Source of the DNA: Sapria himalayana
Lineage: Eukaryota; Streptophyta; Magnoliopsida; Malpighiales; Rafflesiaceae
DNA length: 64,000 nucleotides
NCBI GenBank assembly: GCA_029783825.1
Contig: JAREIK010003007.1
Location: 1,329,320-1,393,319 of the forward strand
Reading direction: 5' to 3'
Below are positions 35,685 to 46,480 of the stretch, in pieces (the stretch's first letter is position 1; each line of letters opens with the position of its first letter). The position numbers were made by a program, and so were the translations under genes. The notes beneath the pieces are model-generated. The model did no database searches and had not been told where the DNA came from. It saw only the letters and a list, made by a program, of their open reading frames with translations.

Positions 35685-36941
35685 TATCTATCTATCTATA
35701 TATTCATGTATCTATCAATTATCTTTCTTTTCTATCTATCAATTTATCTATCTATTTATTTATTTATCTGTCTATCTCTCTATCTATCTAACTTTCTAAC
35801 TATCTATCTATATATCTATCTATATATCTATTTATCTATCTTTATATCTATTTATCTATCTATTTATCTTTCTATCTATTTATCTTTCTATCTATTTATC
35901 TGTCTATTTATTATATCTAACTATTTATCTATCTATCTATCTTTATATATATATATCAATCGATCGATATGTTTATATATCAATCTATCTAACATTCTAT
36001 CATTCTATCTGTCTATCTATCTATTTATATGTCTTTTTCTTTATCTATCTTTATGTCTATTTTCTATTTCCTATTTGTCCATGAGTTTATTTGTCTATTT
36101 GTCTATCATTCTATTTGTCTATCTATCTATCTATCTATTTGTCTATCTATCTATTTGTCTATTTGTCTATCTATTAATTTGCCTATCTTTCTATATGCTT
36201 ATCTACCTATCTACCTCTCAACCTATCTACCTATCTGCATATCTATCTATATGTCTATTTATCATTCAATCAATCAATTAGTCTATCTATCTGTCGAACT
36301 ATCTTTTTGTTTATTAGACTATCTATCTATCTATTTATCTATATTTCTTTCTATATATCTATATATCTATCTATCTATCTATTTGTATATCTATGTCTTT
36401 CTGTCTATCTATCTATGTATGTTCCTATAGATCTATCTTTCTATTTGTATGTCTCTATATCAATCAATCAATCAATCAGTCTGTCTATCTTTCTATCTGT
36501 CTATATGTCTATCTATTTGTCTATTTATTTATATATATACATACATGTATATCTATCTATAAGTCTATCTATTAATCTAGCTATCATACTATCAGTATAT
36601 TTGTCCATCTATATGTCTATCTATTTATCTACCTATCTTTATGTTTATCTATCTTTATGTCTATCTTTCTAACTATCTATTTGTCTATCTACCAATCAAT
36701 CTATATATTTATCTTTCTCTCTATCTTTCTATATGTTTATCTATCTATATGTTTATCTATCTATCTATCAAACTATCTATCATTCTTTCATTCTATCATT
36801 CTATCTTTTTATTTATCAACTTATGTATCTATCTATCTATCTATTTTTCTATCTATATATCTATCTATCTATTTATGTGTCTATCTATATAATTATCTAT
36901 CTATCTGTCTATCATTCTATCTATTTTTCTTTCAATATTTT

Positions 36942-36972
<31 letters not shown>

Positions 36973-37158
36973 TTGTCAATCTATATATCTATAAATATTT
37001 CTATCTATTTATCCATCTTTATTTCAATTTATCTATCAAACTACCTACCTATCTCCTTATATGCCAATATGGCTATCTATGTATCTACCTATCTTTCTAT
37101 TTGGCTATCTATATATCTTTCTATCTTTTTATCTATCTATGTGTTTGTATATCTATCT

Positions 37159-37202
<44 letters not shown>

Positions 37203-38287
37203 ATCTATCTATTTATCTGTCTATCTGTATATCTATATGTTATTTTATATGCCTATCTATCAATCTATCCAAGGATTTGTCTATTTCTTCGTCTATCTAT
37301 TTGTCTATTTACAATCAATCAAAATGTATACTTATCTATGTGTCTATCTATCTATCTATCTATATATGTATCAATCTATCTTTCTCTCTATTTATCTCGA
37401 ATATGTTTATCTGCCTATCAGTCTTTCTATATATCTATTAATCTAATCTATATATCTATCTATTTGTCTATCTATCAATCTAGCTATCAATATATATATA
37501 TATATATATATATCTATTTATTTGTTTATATGTCTATCTATTTATCTATCTATCTATATTTCTATTTGTCTATCTGTATATCTGTATATATGTCTATCTC
37601 TCTATCTTTTATCTTTATATCTAACTATCTATCTATCTCTATATCTATATTTCTATCTATCTTTCTATTTGTATTTCTATCTGTCTGTCTGTTGATATAT
37701 CTATCTAATTATCTATTTATTTTTCTTAATGTCTATTTATCGATTTGTCGATCTATCTATCTGTCTATCTGTCTATCCTTATTTCTATCTATCTATCTAT
37801 CTTTCTAGCTATATTTCTACCTATCATACCTACCTTTCTACTTGTCTTTCAGTCTATCTTTCTAACTATCTATTTTTTTATATGTCTATCTATCTATCTC
37901 TCTATCTACTATCAATTTGTTTATCTCTTTATCTGTCTATCTTTAAATCTTTATATCTATCTGATCCCTCTATCTGTCTATCAATCTTTCTTTCTATCAC
38001 TCTATCAGTCTATCTATCTATCTATCTATCATTCCATTTATCTATTTGTCTATATGTCGATCTTTCTATCTGTCTATCTGTCTATCTGTCAATCTGTCTA
38101 ATTTTGTTTCTTTATATTTGTCTATTTGTCTATCTGTATATCTGTTTATATGTCTATATATCTATATAATGATCTATCTGTCTGTCTATCTATGTATTTG
38201 TCTATCTATCTATCTATCTATCTATCTCACATTCTATTTATCAATCAATCTTTATTTCTATTTGTCCATCTATCTATTTTTCTATTT
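35601..38287 (+). repeat. TATC simple-repeat tract
   Basis: 2.7 kb of imperfect (TATC)n on the plus strand, with TGTC (GACA) variants, (TA)n runs (35653-35680, 37165-37200) and an ACCTATCTACCT variant patch near 36200-36240. Polarity is opposite to the two large GATA tracts. It starts a few bases after the TNP2 stop of E4 and ends at the degenerate 3' terminus of E5. The plus-strand open frames, up to 383 codons, are Tyr-Leu-Ser-Ile repeats and not genes. Confidence 0.95.
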
Positions 38288-38302
38288 CACAATAAAGAAA
38301 AA
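38288..38302 (-). repeat. Degenerate 3' terminal inverted repeat of E5
   Basis: The plus strand reads CACAATAAAGAAAAA directly after the TATC tract, related to CACTACAAGAAAA with several changes. Subterminal repeats start immediately inside. Confidence 0.6.
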
Positions 38303-38640
38303 TCCCAAATAACATTAAAAAAATCTCTAGCTAAATGGGGGTTTCTATCGTTAAAGTGGATATAACAATGGATTAATGACAGAACCTTTCTCAAGCTAAT
38401 GTACTCATCGCTAAAAATTAACGAGGGAAAGTGTTCCTAGCTATTAAATATTAGCGATGAAAGCTCCCTTGCTAAATTAATAATTTCTCTAGCTAATTTT
38501 CTCCTTAATTTTAAGCTTCAAAAAATTTACTAGCTAAATTAGCAAAGAAAATTCCCTAGCTAAACTAGCACGGGAAAATTCCCTATCTATTTTCTTTCCC
38601 AAACTATTTTCTCTATTTTATTTTTTTTCAAAAATTTAAT
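38303..38640. repeat. 3' subterminal repeats of E5
   Basis: Repeated CTAGCTAAA, TAGCGATGAAA and TCCCTAGCTAAA motifs over about 300 bp, the same family as at 3858-4345. Confidence 0.75.
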
Positions 38641-39660
38641 TAAATAATTTTATGTTTTTATATTAAATTGAATAAAAACAAAAACTATAAAAGACAATTT
38701 ATAATTAACCAAAATTAAAATTAGTTAATAAATTATTCTGATACAATTTATTACATAGTTAAAACAAAAAAAATACACAATTCTATAACATCTTATTTAT
38801 CAATGTATCTAACAACAGTGCTTAAAGTATAATCTATCCATGAAATTGATGTTGCTTTCTCTCTTCCAGCTCCTCCGGTCACCATCTTTCTGCTATGAAA
38901 TTCTATCCTAGTGACAACACAACATGTCTATTGAAAAATTCCTTTACTTCTACAAGCTTCGTATGAGGAACTTTGCAATACCATATCTGTATGAAATTTA
39001 AACCAGTCAATCAAATTAAAATAAATAAATAAATAAAGTATGTTTAGATAAATATATAACACTATAATATAAATGTACATATATATTGTAGTGTATATAT
39101 ACATATATACTAGCATTTCACTAGTTACATATATTACTGTAGTATATGTACATATATACTGCAGTATTATATGTACATTTATACTAAGTATATATGTACA
39201 TATATACTCAGTATATAAGTAAATATAATTATGCAGTATTATATGTACATATATTCTGAATATATATGTACTCAATATATATGTACAAATATACTGACTA
39301 CATATATTACTATAGTATATGTATATATTATTGTAGTATTATATGTACGTATATACTCAGTATATACATAAGTCTATACTCAGTATATACGTACATATAT
39401 ACTCTGTATATATGTACTTATATACTCGGTATATACATACATATATATTCAGTATATACATACATATATACTCGGTACATACATACATATATACTCAGTA
39501 TATATGTATATTTGTACTATAGTTCATATGTACGTATATAATGCAGTATTATTTGTACATATATATAATCACATAGCCTCCGATGACACAAAACTGCAAC
39601 AAATTAATATTATCCCATTTATATTTCACAAAGATGGCGCAAAACTTCACTATCAACATA
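38641..39660 (-). repeat. 3' module of E5, copy 1, with palindromic satellite
   Basis: Contains the landmark CAATGTATCTAACAACAG (38801), the ACAAGCTTCGTATGAGG block, and a long palindromic GTACATATATACTCAGTATA satellite (39040-39560). It then ends in a block (39560-39660) that duplicates the 41640-41740 junction. It is homologous to the triplicated modules of E2 but without the trinucleotide block. Confidence 0.7.
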
Positions 39661-40060
39661 AATAAATGTGAAGTTTATTTAAATTTTAAAAAATATTTCT
39701 TAAAAGTCTTCAAGGAAAACCTGGAAGACAAGTCATGAGCCAGGCTTGGCCCATCAAAGTTCGCATCTTACCTCCTCCCAACTAGAACTTTCTCCCAGTC
39801 CCAAGGCCTATAAGGGTGTTACTCTGCCCCACCATGACCAAGCAGACAAATAACAAAAGAACTAGCATATGAAATAGAGACTGATAGTCAGCAGCAGTAA
39901 CCATCAACAAATAAATAAGAAACTTGAACATAGAAAAATGGATATCTCCACCATGCTCATGTGCAACAAAGGATGATTAATATATTTTTTGCATAATAAT
40001 TTTGAATAACTGCAATCTAAACAAACCTTGTTTTACTTAGTTAAAACAAAAACATAATAA
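39661..40060 (-). other. Unidentified insert in E5, possibly a captured genomic fragment
   Basis: About 400 bp of more balanced composition (e.g. AGCCAGGCTTGGCCCATC, CAAGGCCTATAAGGG) present in neither E2 nor E3. The minus strand contains splice-like CTTCCAG|GTTTTCC. I could not recognise a protein in any frame. It could be host gene, intron or old retrotransposon sequence. Confidence 0.45.
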
Positions 40061-40563
40061 AATTTTATTACATCTTCTTCATCAATGTATCTAATGACAG
40101 TGTATAAACTATAATCTATTCGTGAAATTGATGTTGCGTTCTTTCCCCAAGCTCATATGATCATAATCCTTTTGTTGTGACAAAGCTGTCCTAGTCATGG
40201 GGCATTACATCTAGATAAAAATCCCATCACTTCTACAAGCTTTGTATGGAGAACATTGTGTTATCATATCTATACGAAAATTAAGCTTGTCAATCAAATC
40301 AAAATTAATAAATAAAAAAAGTTCTATGTTGATAGATATATAATACTTTAGTATATATGTACATATATACTACAGTGTATATGTACATTTATACTAGAAT
40401 TTCACTAGTTACATTAATTACTGTAGTATATGTACGTATATACTGTAGTATTATATGTACATATATACTGAGTATATATATACTTGTACATATAATACAT
40501 CAGTATTATATGTATATATACTACGTAAATATGTAGATATATTGATTATATATATACGTATAT

Positions 40564-40595
<32 letters not shown>

Positions 40596-40690
40596 ATAAG
40601 TATATATGTACGTATATAGAGCAGTATATATGAACACATATACTAAGTAAGTATTTATAAGAGATATACTAGCATTTCTCTTATATGTAC
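40061..40690 (-). repeat. 3' module of E5, copy 2, with palindromic satellite
   Basis: Landmark CAATGTATCTAATGACAG (40086), the ACAAGCTTTGTATGG block, then GTACATATATACT-type palindromes and a (TA)n run (40569-40598). Spacing to copy 1 is about 1.29 kb. Confidence 0.7.
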
Positions 40691-40865
40691 ATATAAGAGA
40701 AACCTCTCATTGAATCGAGAAACTATTTTAGAATGCTACTCTATTCTAAATCTCTCATTAATATCCAAACATGTCAGGAAAAATAGAGACATTCTAATTC
40801 AATGATCAAATAATGCATATCATGTTTTCATGTAAGAAAATAATTAGCAATGAAATATAACTCAC

Positions 40866-41250
40866 CATGACCAATGTACACAAACTCATGAGTGATGATA
40901 GGGTTCGAAGAAGTAAAACAACTAGACCACTGCCTTCCATAGTTTCAATAATTCTTGCAAGAATATTTAGATTCAAGTCTTAAAATCCTACACAATTGAA
41001 AGGGAAAAAAGGAGTTATTAGCAGTTATGAGAATCTTAAACATAGCATCTAGAAAGAAAAGAAAAGTAGAACTTGCAAAATACACTTGCCATAAGTATTT
41101 CCTATAATTTTTTCAAAATCTTTCTACAAGCAATAGGAAAAAAACTCTACTTTCAAGAAACAAAGAGAAGGGATCAGCTTTATATGGGTCAATCAGTCCC
41201 TCCAGCTTTAGCTTTTTAATCTACTTAGCTAATTTTATCTTGTGGCATCA
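40866..41250 (-). pseudogene. Captured fragment of an RNA cytidine acetyltransferase gene (NAT10/Kre33-like)
   Basis: The minus strand encodes, in broken frames: IKKLKLEGLIDPYKADPFSL and FLES, then SYCL(stop)KDFEKIIGNTY to about 41090; after roughly 100 bp of intron-like sequence ending GTGTAG, an exon at 40987-40866 reads DFKT, then LNLNILARIIETMEGSGLVV and LLLRTLSSLMSLCTLVM before a GTGAG donor. NAT10/Kre33 proteins contain AKQIKKL..GLLDPEKVDPFSLF, YCLYKDSERILGNTFG, and DFEALTPNLLARTIETVEGG followed by GLVVLLLRSLSSL in this order. That protein is a nucleolar enzyme making N4-acetylcytidine in rRNA and tRNA. Only the region before the helicase/acetyltransferase core is present. Damage: Gln to TAG before IKKL, one stop in YCL.KD, single-base shifts. 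Retained introns indicate capture from genomic DNA. Confidence 0.85.
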
Positions 41251-41319
41251 TTATGCAAGTATCAAATTCGGATAGAAATAAAAAACTATCTAATTTCTTA
41301 GTGATCATGGCATCAAATT

Positions 41320-41640
41320 TAGTATGTACGTATATACTACAATATATATGTACATTAATACTGGGTATATATGTACATATATACAACATATATATGTACA
41401 TATAATATTGTAGTACATACGTACATATATACTGTAGTATATATGTACGTATAATAGTGTAGTCTATATGTAATATATATTGCACTAGTTTATGTACATA
41501 TATACTCTGTATATATACATATATATTGTAGTATATATGATATTGACTATATATGAACACATCTATTACAATATAAATTAAATGAGTATATATGTACATA
41601 TATACTATAGTATATATATACATATACACACACATAAATA
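41320..41640 (-). repeat. Palindromic GTACATATATACT satellite of E5
   Basis: Same unit as at 27050-27410, adjacent to the BPC fragment exactly as in E3 but on the opposite strand. Confidence 0.8.
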
Positions 41641-41699
41641 TAATGACATAGCCTCGGATGACACAAAACTACAACAAATTAGTATTATCCCATTTATAC

Positions 41700-42255
41700 T
41701 TCATAAAGATGGCACAAAACTTCAAAAACTTATCTCTCTAGTTTATCCAGCCATCTCTCATGTATTGTAGTGCAAGTGAAGTGTTGGAGACAAAGCATTC
41801 GTAAGGATTGAATGAATTGTTGTCATTAACCAAAAAGTTGTTTATATAATGTCATGGTAAGAAAGGCTTCATGTCATGGTCTCCCATGCTAGGTATCAGA
41901 TGCAGACCAAGATTCCCTGGAAAAAAGGGCTCATAAGAGCCATAGTTCCTCATGTTCAGCTCATCATCATCCATGAAACTACGAACATGAAAGAGAAGGA
42001 GAACAAGAAAAATGAACTCATTTAATTGAATCTCATTATTAATCATAATGGCTATTAACATTTCAATAATTTAATTCCATAGATGATCAATAATAACCAG
42101 TCACAAATCTAAACAGTAACAATGTAGATCTACATGCAATAAGTGTGTCAAGAACAAACCTACGACTATGTTGGACCAAAATTTTTTCTTTCATCTCAAA
42201 ACTTCAGAAGCTAACATGCTGTTCCTAGCACTAGGAGGACTAGCCAAGCCTTTTA
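41700..42255 (-). pseudogene. Captured BBR/BPC (BASIC PENTACYSTEINE) gene fragment in E5
   Basis: On the minus strand, a 5' UTR exon and intron (42255 to about 41979, acceptor TCGTAG) lead to an intact ATG at 41974: MDDDELNMRNYGSYEPFFPG, then NLGLHLIPSMGDHDMKPFLP, a TGA where BPCs have GR (CGA to TGA), then NNFLVNDNNSFNPYECFVSN, TSLALQYMRDGWIN, a TAG where BPCs have Q, and RDKFLK. The order and spacing fit class I BPC proteins (..NYVRDSWINQREKFLNMLP). The basic region and C-terminal zinc-finger-like DNA-binding domain are not included. It is better preserved than the E3 copy and clearly from the same capture. Confidence 0.9.
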
Positions 42256-42770
42256 CATACCTATATTATGCTAAAACTCTACACAAAATATTCATGTACA
42301 CACAAACATATTCACAGATAATTAAAAATATTAATTATAGATATTAATAAACACAAATCTAAGTTGATAGTTATACAACTTCAAAAAATAACTAAAAGAT
42401 GTCTAACAATGATGTTTAGAGAGAGAGTGTGTGTGAAAAAGATTAAATTTTCTAGGAATAATGAAGATAATAGAAGCTTGGCCTTCTTTTGATCTAGTAG
42501 AGATCAGTAAAGATGGGATTCATGCATAGGAAGGACCATGACAAAGTCTTAATACTTTTAATCTGAATTTGTACGTGTGTCTCACATCAGATATCCTACA
42601 AAGATTCATTAATAGGTTAATCGGCATAGAAATGAAAAAAACCATAATATAAAAAATTGATACCTTAAAAAATATCTCATCTTATTTTGCTACTCATAGA
42701 CAAAAATTAAAAACTATTCAGAAATAATTATGATACAAAATCATCCTCATAATTAGTTAGTTAATTTGTG

Positions 42771-44758
42771 CTAGCCTTTTCTGTGTGGTTTTGTAGATGG
42801 ATCTCGAAATGCTATATGTCATGTTAATGCACTAACTGTGACCCCATATAGGATATCTATTATTGTATTACATTCTTAATTTCTTTCATCTCATCATTCA
42901 TTTCTTTAATTTCTTGCATTTCTTCGTTCAAATTAGTAATCTACTCATCCTTCTCTTCTTTCATTTCTTGCATTTCTTCCTTCAAATGAGTAGTCTGCTC
43001 ATCCTTCTCTTCTTTAATTTCATGCATTGCTTCCTCCAAATGAGTAATCTACTCATCCTTCACTTTTTACATTTCCTGCATTTCTTCCTTTAATTGAGAT
43101 ATCTACCCATCCTTCTATTTCATTTCTGTTTCCAGAAATTCAAAACATTCATTAGTTTTCATTACTTGTTCGACCATCTCATCCACCATTGCTGTGATAG
43201 ATGAATTAGAATCACAACTACTACAACAAAATGCCACTCTCGTCAAGTCGATGTCATACACTCACTGCTTCTTATGACCTTCTTTGGTCTCCAAATACAT
43301 AGGGTCATAGTCTATTGGTTGAAGATCAATAGAACCATCATCTTGTTGAGAAGTAGCTGTCACACTCAATTAGTTCCTGTGGTAAAATATGGAAAAATAC
43401 TATTATAGATATACATAAAATAAATTTAATATTTTGCATTCCAAACAACTTTTAAAATGTATTATAGTACTATAAAATTTTATTAATATAATAGATTCTT
43501 ATAGCAATCATCTGAGATTTGTTGTCAACAAACTGACCATTCACTTTCTTCACATGCATCTTTCTGAAAATCTCATAAAAATTAGAATCTCAACTCAATT
43601 CTCCACCATAGAGTATGTATTTATTAAATCATAAAATAATAAATTATAAAAAACTTTAACAAATTAATAAAACCATGCATAGATTTTATTTATTAAGACT
43701 ATTAGGATAACCACTAAATATATAAATGTTTAAATTTTTAAAATTGTACTAAATCTCGAGCATGCTCAAAGCTCAACTTTGACCCTCCTTTGTGGCGAGA
43801 TATTTCTGTACCTAGTCCGGCTAACTTAATTCGTCGATTTTTGCTAGAAATCTCGAATTATTTTTCACATGTGGCTCCTCCCATTGCTTAAGCCACTCTG
43901 GGCAATTATCCTCATATATAAAATCAGGCATTTCTTTTATATTCTTTGATTTATGGATAAATTCAGAATACCATTTAGCAGCTTTGCTCTCCCATAATGA
44001 CTTTATCTTTCCATCAAATTTGGGTGCCCATTTGGATGGATTCTATATATAGAATAATCACAAAAAAATTTATATTAATAATAATGACATAATTATTTAC
44101 TGCTTGAAAAATAATCAACATAATAGTTAATTAATTAGATAAGTAATTTTCAATGCTTTTATTTCATTATTTTTACCTGAAAGTCATTAAAATTCGTCTC
44201 TTTTGCCGATTTAGAAACTTTCTTCCATAAGAATGCTTTAGAATCAACCATTTTCTTGAAATGACTTTGTAATTATAGCCAAACATATGTGATATGGAAA
44301 AAACCTGTACAAAAAACCACTAACAAGAACATCATTATTTTTTATTCAAGTAATATTTACATATTTCTTATACCTCCTAGCCTCAATCTCAATTACTAAC
44401 TTAGCACTGAATGTAGAGGAAGGCAGAGCGTTTGATCATGTTGATGGTTGTGTAAAAGGAAGAAATATTGGGATAAAATGAGTATTGAAGATGGTGATGG
44501 ATCAAAAGTATGTTCATGAATGGTATTGGGTGATGGGATTATATCTGATAAAGATGATAGTAAAGGTGTCAATGATGGTGATGGTGATGGAAATGGAGAT
44601 TGTGATGGAAATGGAGATGGTGATTGTGATGTTGATGTCTGGATATGGTGGGTATGAGATGGTACTAAATTTGCAAAATGGTGTAAAATACTAGATGGAT
44701 TTGGTCCAGTACTCCGTCCACATCCACCTCCACCATGGTCATGTCCTTTAGGTGCCAT
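42771..44758 (-). pseudogene. Transposase_24 (TNP1-like) pseudogene of E5, most complete copy
   Basis: Exon 1 from ATG at 44758: MAPKGHDHGGGGCGRSTGPN, Ser/Pro-rich, with a frameshift after SPSS. The exon near 44300-44190 encodes KSFKKMVDSKAFLWKKVSKS and FNDFQ (donor CAG|GTAAAA at about 44175). The exon about 44045-43760 holds PSKWAPKFDGKIKSLWESKA, EWLKQW-type core residues and KNRRIKLAGLG. The next exon (43605-43505) gives FYEIFRKMHVKKV. The last exon runs from about 43380 to TAG at 42771-42773 with QPIDYDPMYLE, VAFCCSS and a coiled coil of about four 18-residue (54-bp) units. In the coiled coil several CAG codons have become TAG. Its position after the TNP2 tail and before the BPC fragment equals that in E3. 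Inactive. Confidence 0.82.
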
Positions 44759-44916
44759 CTACTATACAAAAAATAAAAACATAGAATAAATAATAGAGAT
44801 ATGATGAATAACCATGCATTTTAGAATAAAATTCACCAATAGATTTCAACAAAATATAGAAAGTCTTTGATAGTTTTACATTATAATATAATTATAATAG
44901 TTTAATTATCGACATC

Positions 44917-45123
44917 ACTATCATACTTCAATGGATCTTCTGACATTTTGTCTGATTCCAATGGATGTTCTAACTCATCTTTAGATAGAAATTTATCATC
45001 TTCAATTTCTATTAGGCAACCATTTGAGTCGCATAAATTTCTAGATATTAATCTACATGCACCGGATAAATATTATTTATGTCATCTTCTTGGAATGCCA
45101 GTGCAATAGCTAAGTCTGCACTT
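44917..45123 (-). pseudogene. C-terminal remnant of TNP2 transposase (E5)
   Basis: The minus strand reads SADLAIALAFQEDDINNIYP and VHVD, followed by a degraded acidic tail with SEDELE-like residues and EDPLK, ending near the TAA at about 44911. The junction with the (CT)n tract (CTCTCTCTCAACAAAGAAG) is at the same position as in E3, so the TNP2 deletion is shared. Confidence 0.8.
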
Positions 45124-45150
45124 CTTTGTTGAGAGAGAGAAAGTGGGGTC

Positions 45151-45185
<35 letters not shown>

Positions 45186-45360
45186 GAGAGATAGGAAGAA
45201 AGGGGGGAGAGAGAGAGAGAGAGAGGGAGAGAGAGCAGGAGAGAGAGAGAGAGAGAGATAAAGCAAAAAAGAAAGAGAGCAAGATATAAAATAGCATGAG
45301 AGAGATAAAGAGAGAGAGAATGACATAGAAAGAATGAGAGAGGGAGTGAGAGATACATAG
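45124..45360 (-). repeat. (GA)n/(CT)n tract of E5
   Basis: The plus strand shows GAGAGAGA runs with GGGAGA and AAAGAGA variants over about 230 bp. It is the counterpart of 24000-24262 (E3) and 31830-32015 (E4). Confidence 0.9.
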
Positions 45361-45629
45361 AGAATGCAGTGTTAGAATGAAAAATTATATTAAAGAATAA
45401 AAAATTTTCTTCTATACAAACCTATCGTTTATTACATATTTTGTCATACATAAGTTCATATATGAGACTGATGCACAAGGGGTGGGATTATGTAAGAGCA
45501 CTACCCTTAATTCAACATCATGCTATATCTGACCAGCAGACACTCTCATGCTATGTGCTTACATATTGTTGATATTATATCTTTAGTCATTTAATTTCAA
45601 GTTAGTGCAACAAATTAGTATTATCCCAT

Positions 45630-46258
45630 TTATAAGTATATGTTATTATACATATAGTATATGTAGTTATAAATAGTTATATATAGTTAAACATATAGTT
45701 ATATATATATACATATATAAATTCATACAAGTAGTTATATGTAGTTATACATAAATGTATACAAAGTTATAAACAAATATATAGATTTACATATATGTAT
45801 ACATATATGTATACATAGTTACAAATAAAGTTATATCTAATTATATTAAGTTTTATATAGTTATACAAATATTTATATATAGTTATATACATATAGTTAA
45901 ACATAATGTAATATGTTTTTATACATGTAATTATAAATATAGTTTTATGTTATTATACATATAGTTACCCATATAGTTAAACTTATATATATACATGTAG
46001 GTATATATATATTTTTTAATATTTTTATATATTTATACATATAGTTATCTATAGGTATAGATATAGTAAAATACATTTTTATATAATAATATATAAAAAT
46101 GTATATTATATATATGTTGTATATTTTTTATTTAAATATAGTTATGTATAATGTTTTTATAGTTATAGATATAGTAAGATACAATCATTTATAGTTATAT
46201 ATTATCATACATATAGTATATAGAGTTATAAATAGTTATATATAGTTAAAACATTTAG

Positions 46259-46293
<35 letters not shown>

Positions 46294-46480
46294 TACAATT
46301 AGTTATATGTAGCTATACATAAATGTATACAAAGTTATAAACAAATATATAAATTTACATATATGTATACATAGTTACATATATGTTATATTTAATTATA
46401 TAAAGTTTTATATAGTTATACAAATATTTATATATAGTTATAAACATATAGTTTACTAGCAGATATAACAGATGAAGGGT
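45630..46480 (-). repeat. TA-rich satellite of E5
   Basis: Two units with landmarks (plus strand TTCATACAA.TAGTTATATG) near 45721 and 46291, about 570 bp apart. Same composition as in E1, E3 and E4. A (TA)n run lies at 46260-46290. Confidence 0.8.

Noticed and set aside
36657..37808. 383-codon open frame of Tyr-Leu-Ser-Ile repeats, and dozens of similar frames in all tracts
   Set aside because: (TATC)n has no stop codon in any frame, so long open frames are expected on that strand only. Frames overlap each other in all three phases and have no conserved domain.
41225..41635. 136-codon minus-strand frame as a gene
   Set aside because: Most of it is a translation of the palindromic satellite. 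The end of the frame runs up to the NAT10-like fragment, but in a different reading frame.
44485..44694. Met/Val-rich plus-strand frame
   Set aside because: Antisense shadow of the Ser/Pro-rich first exon of the E5 Transposase_24 gene.
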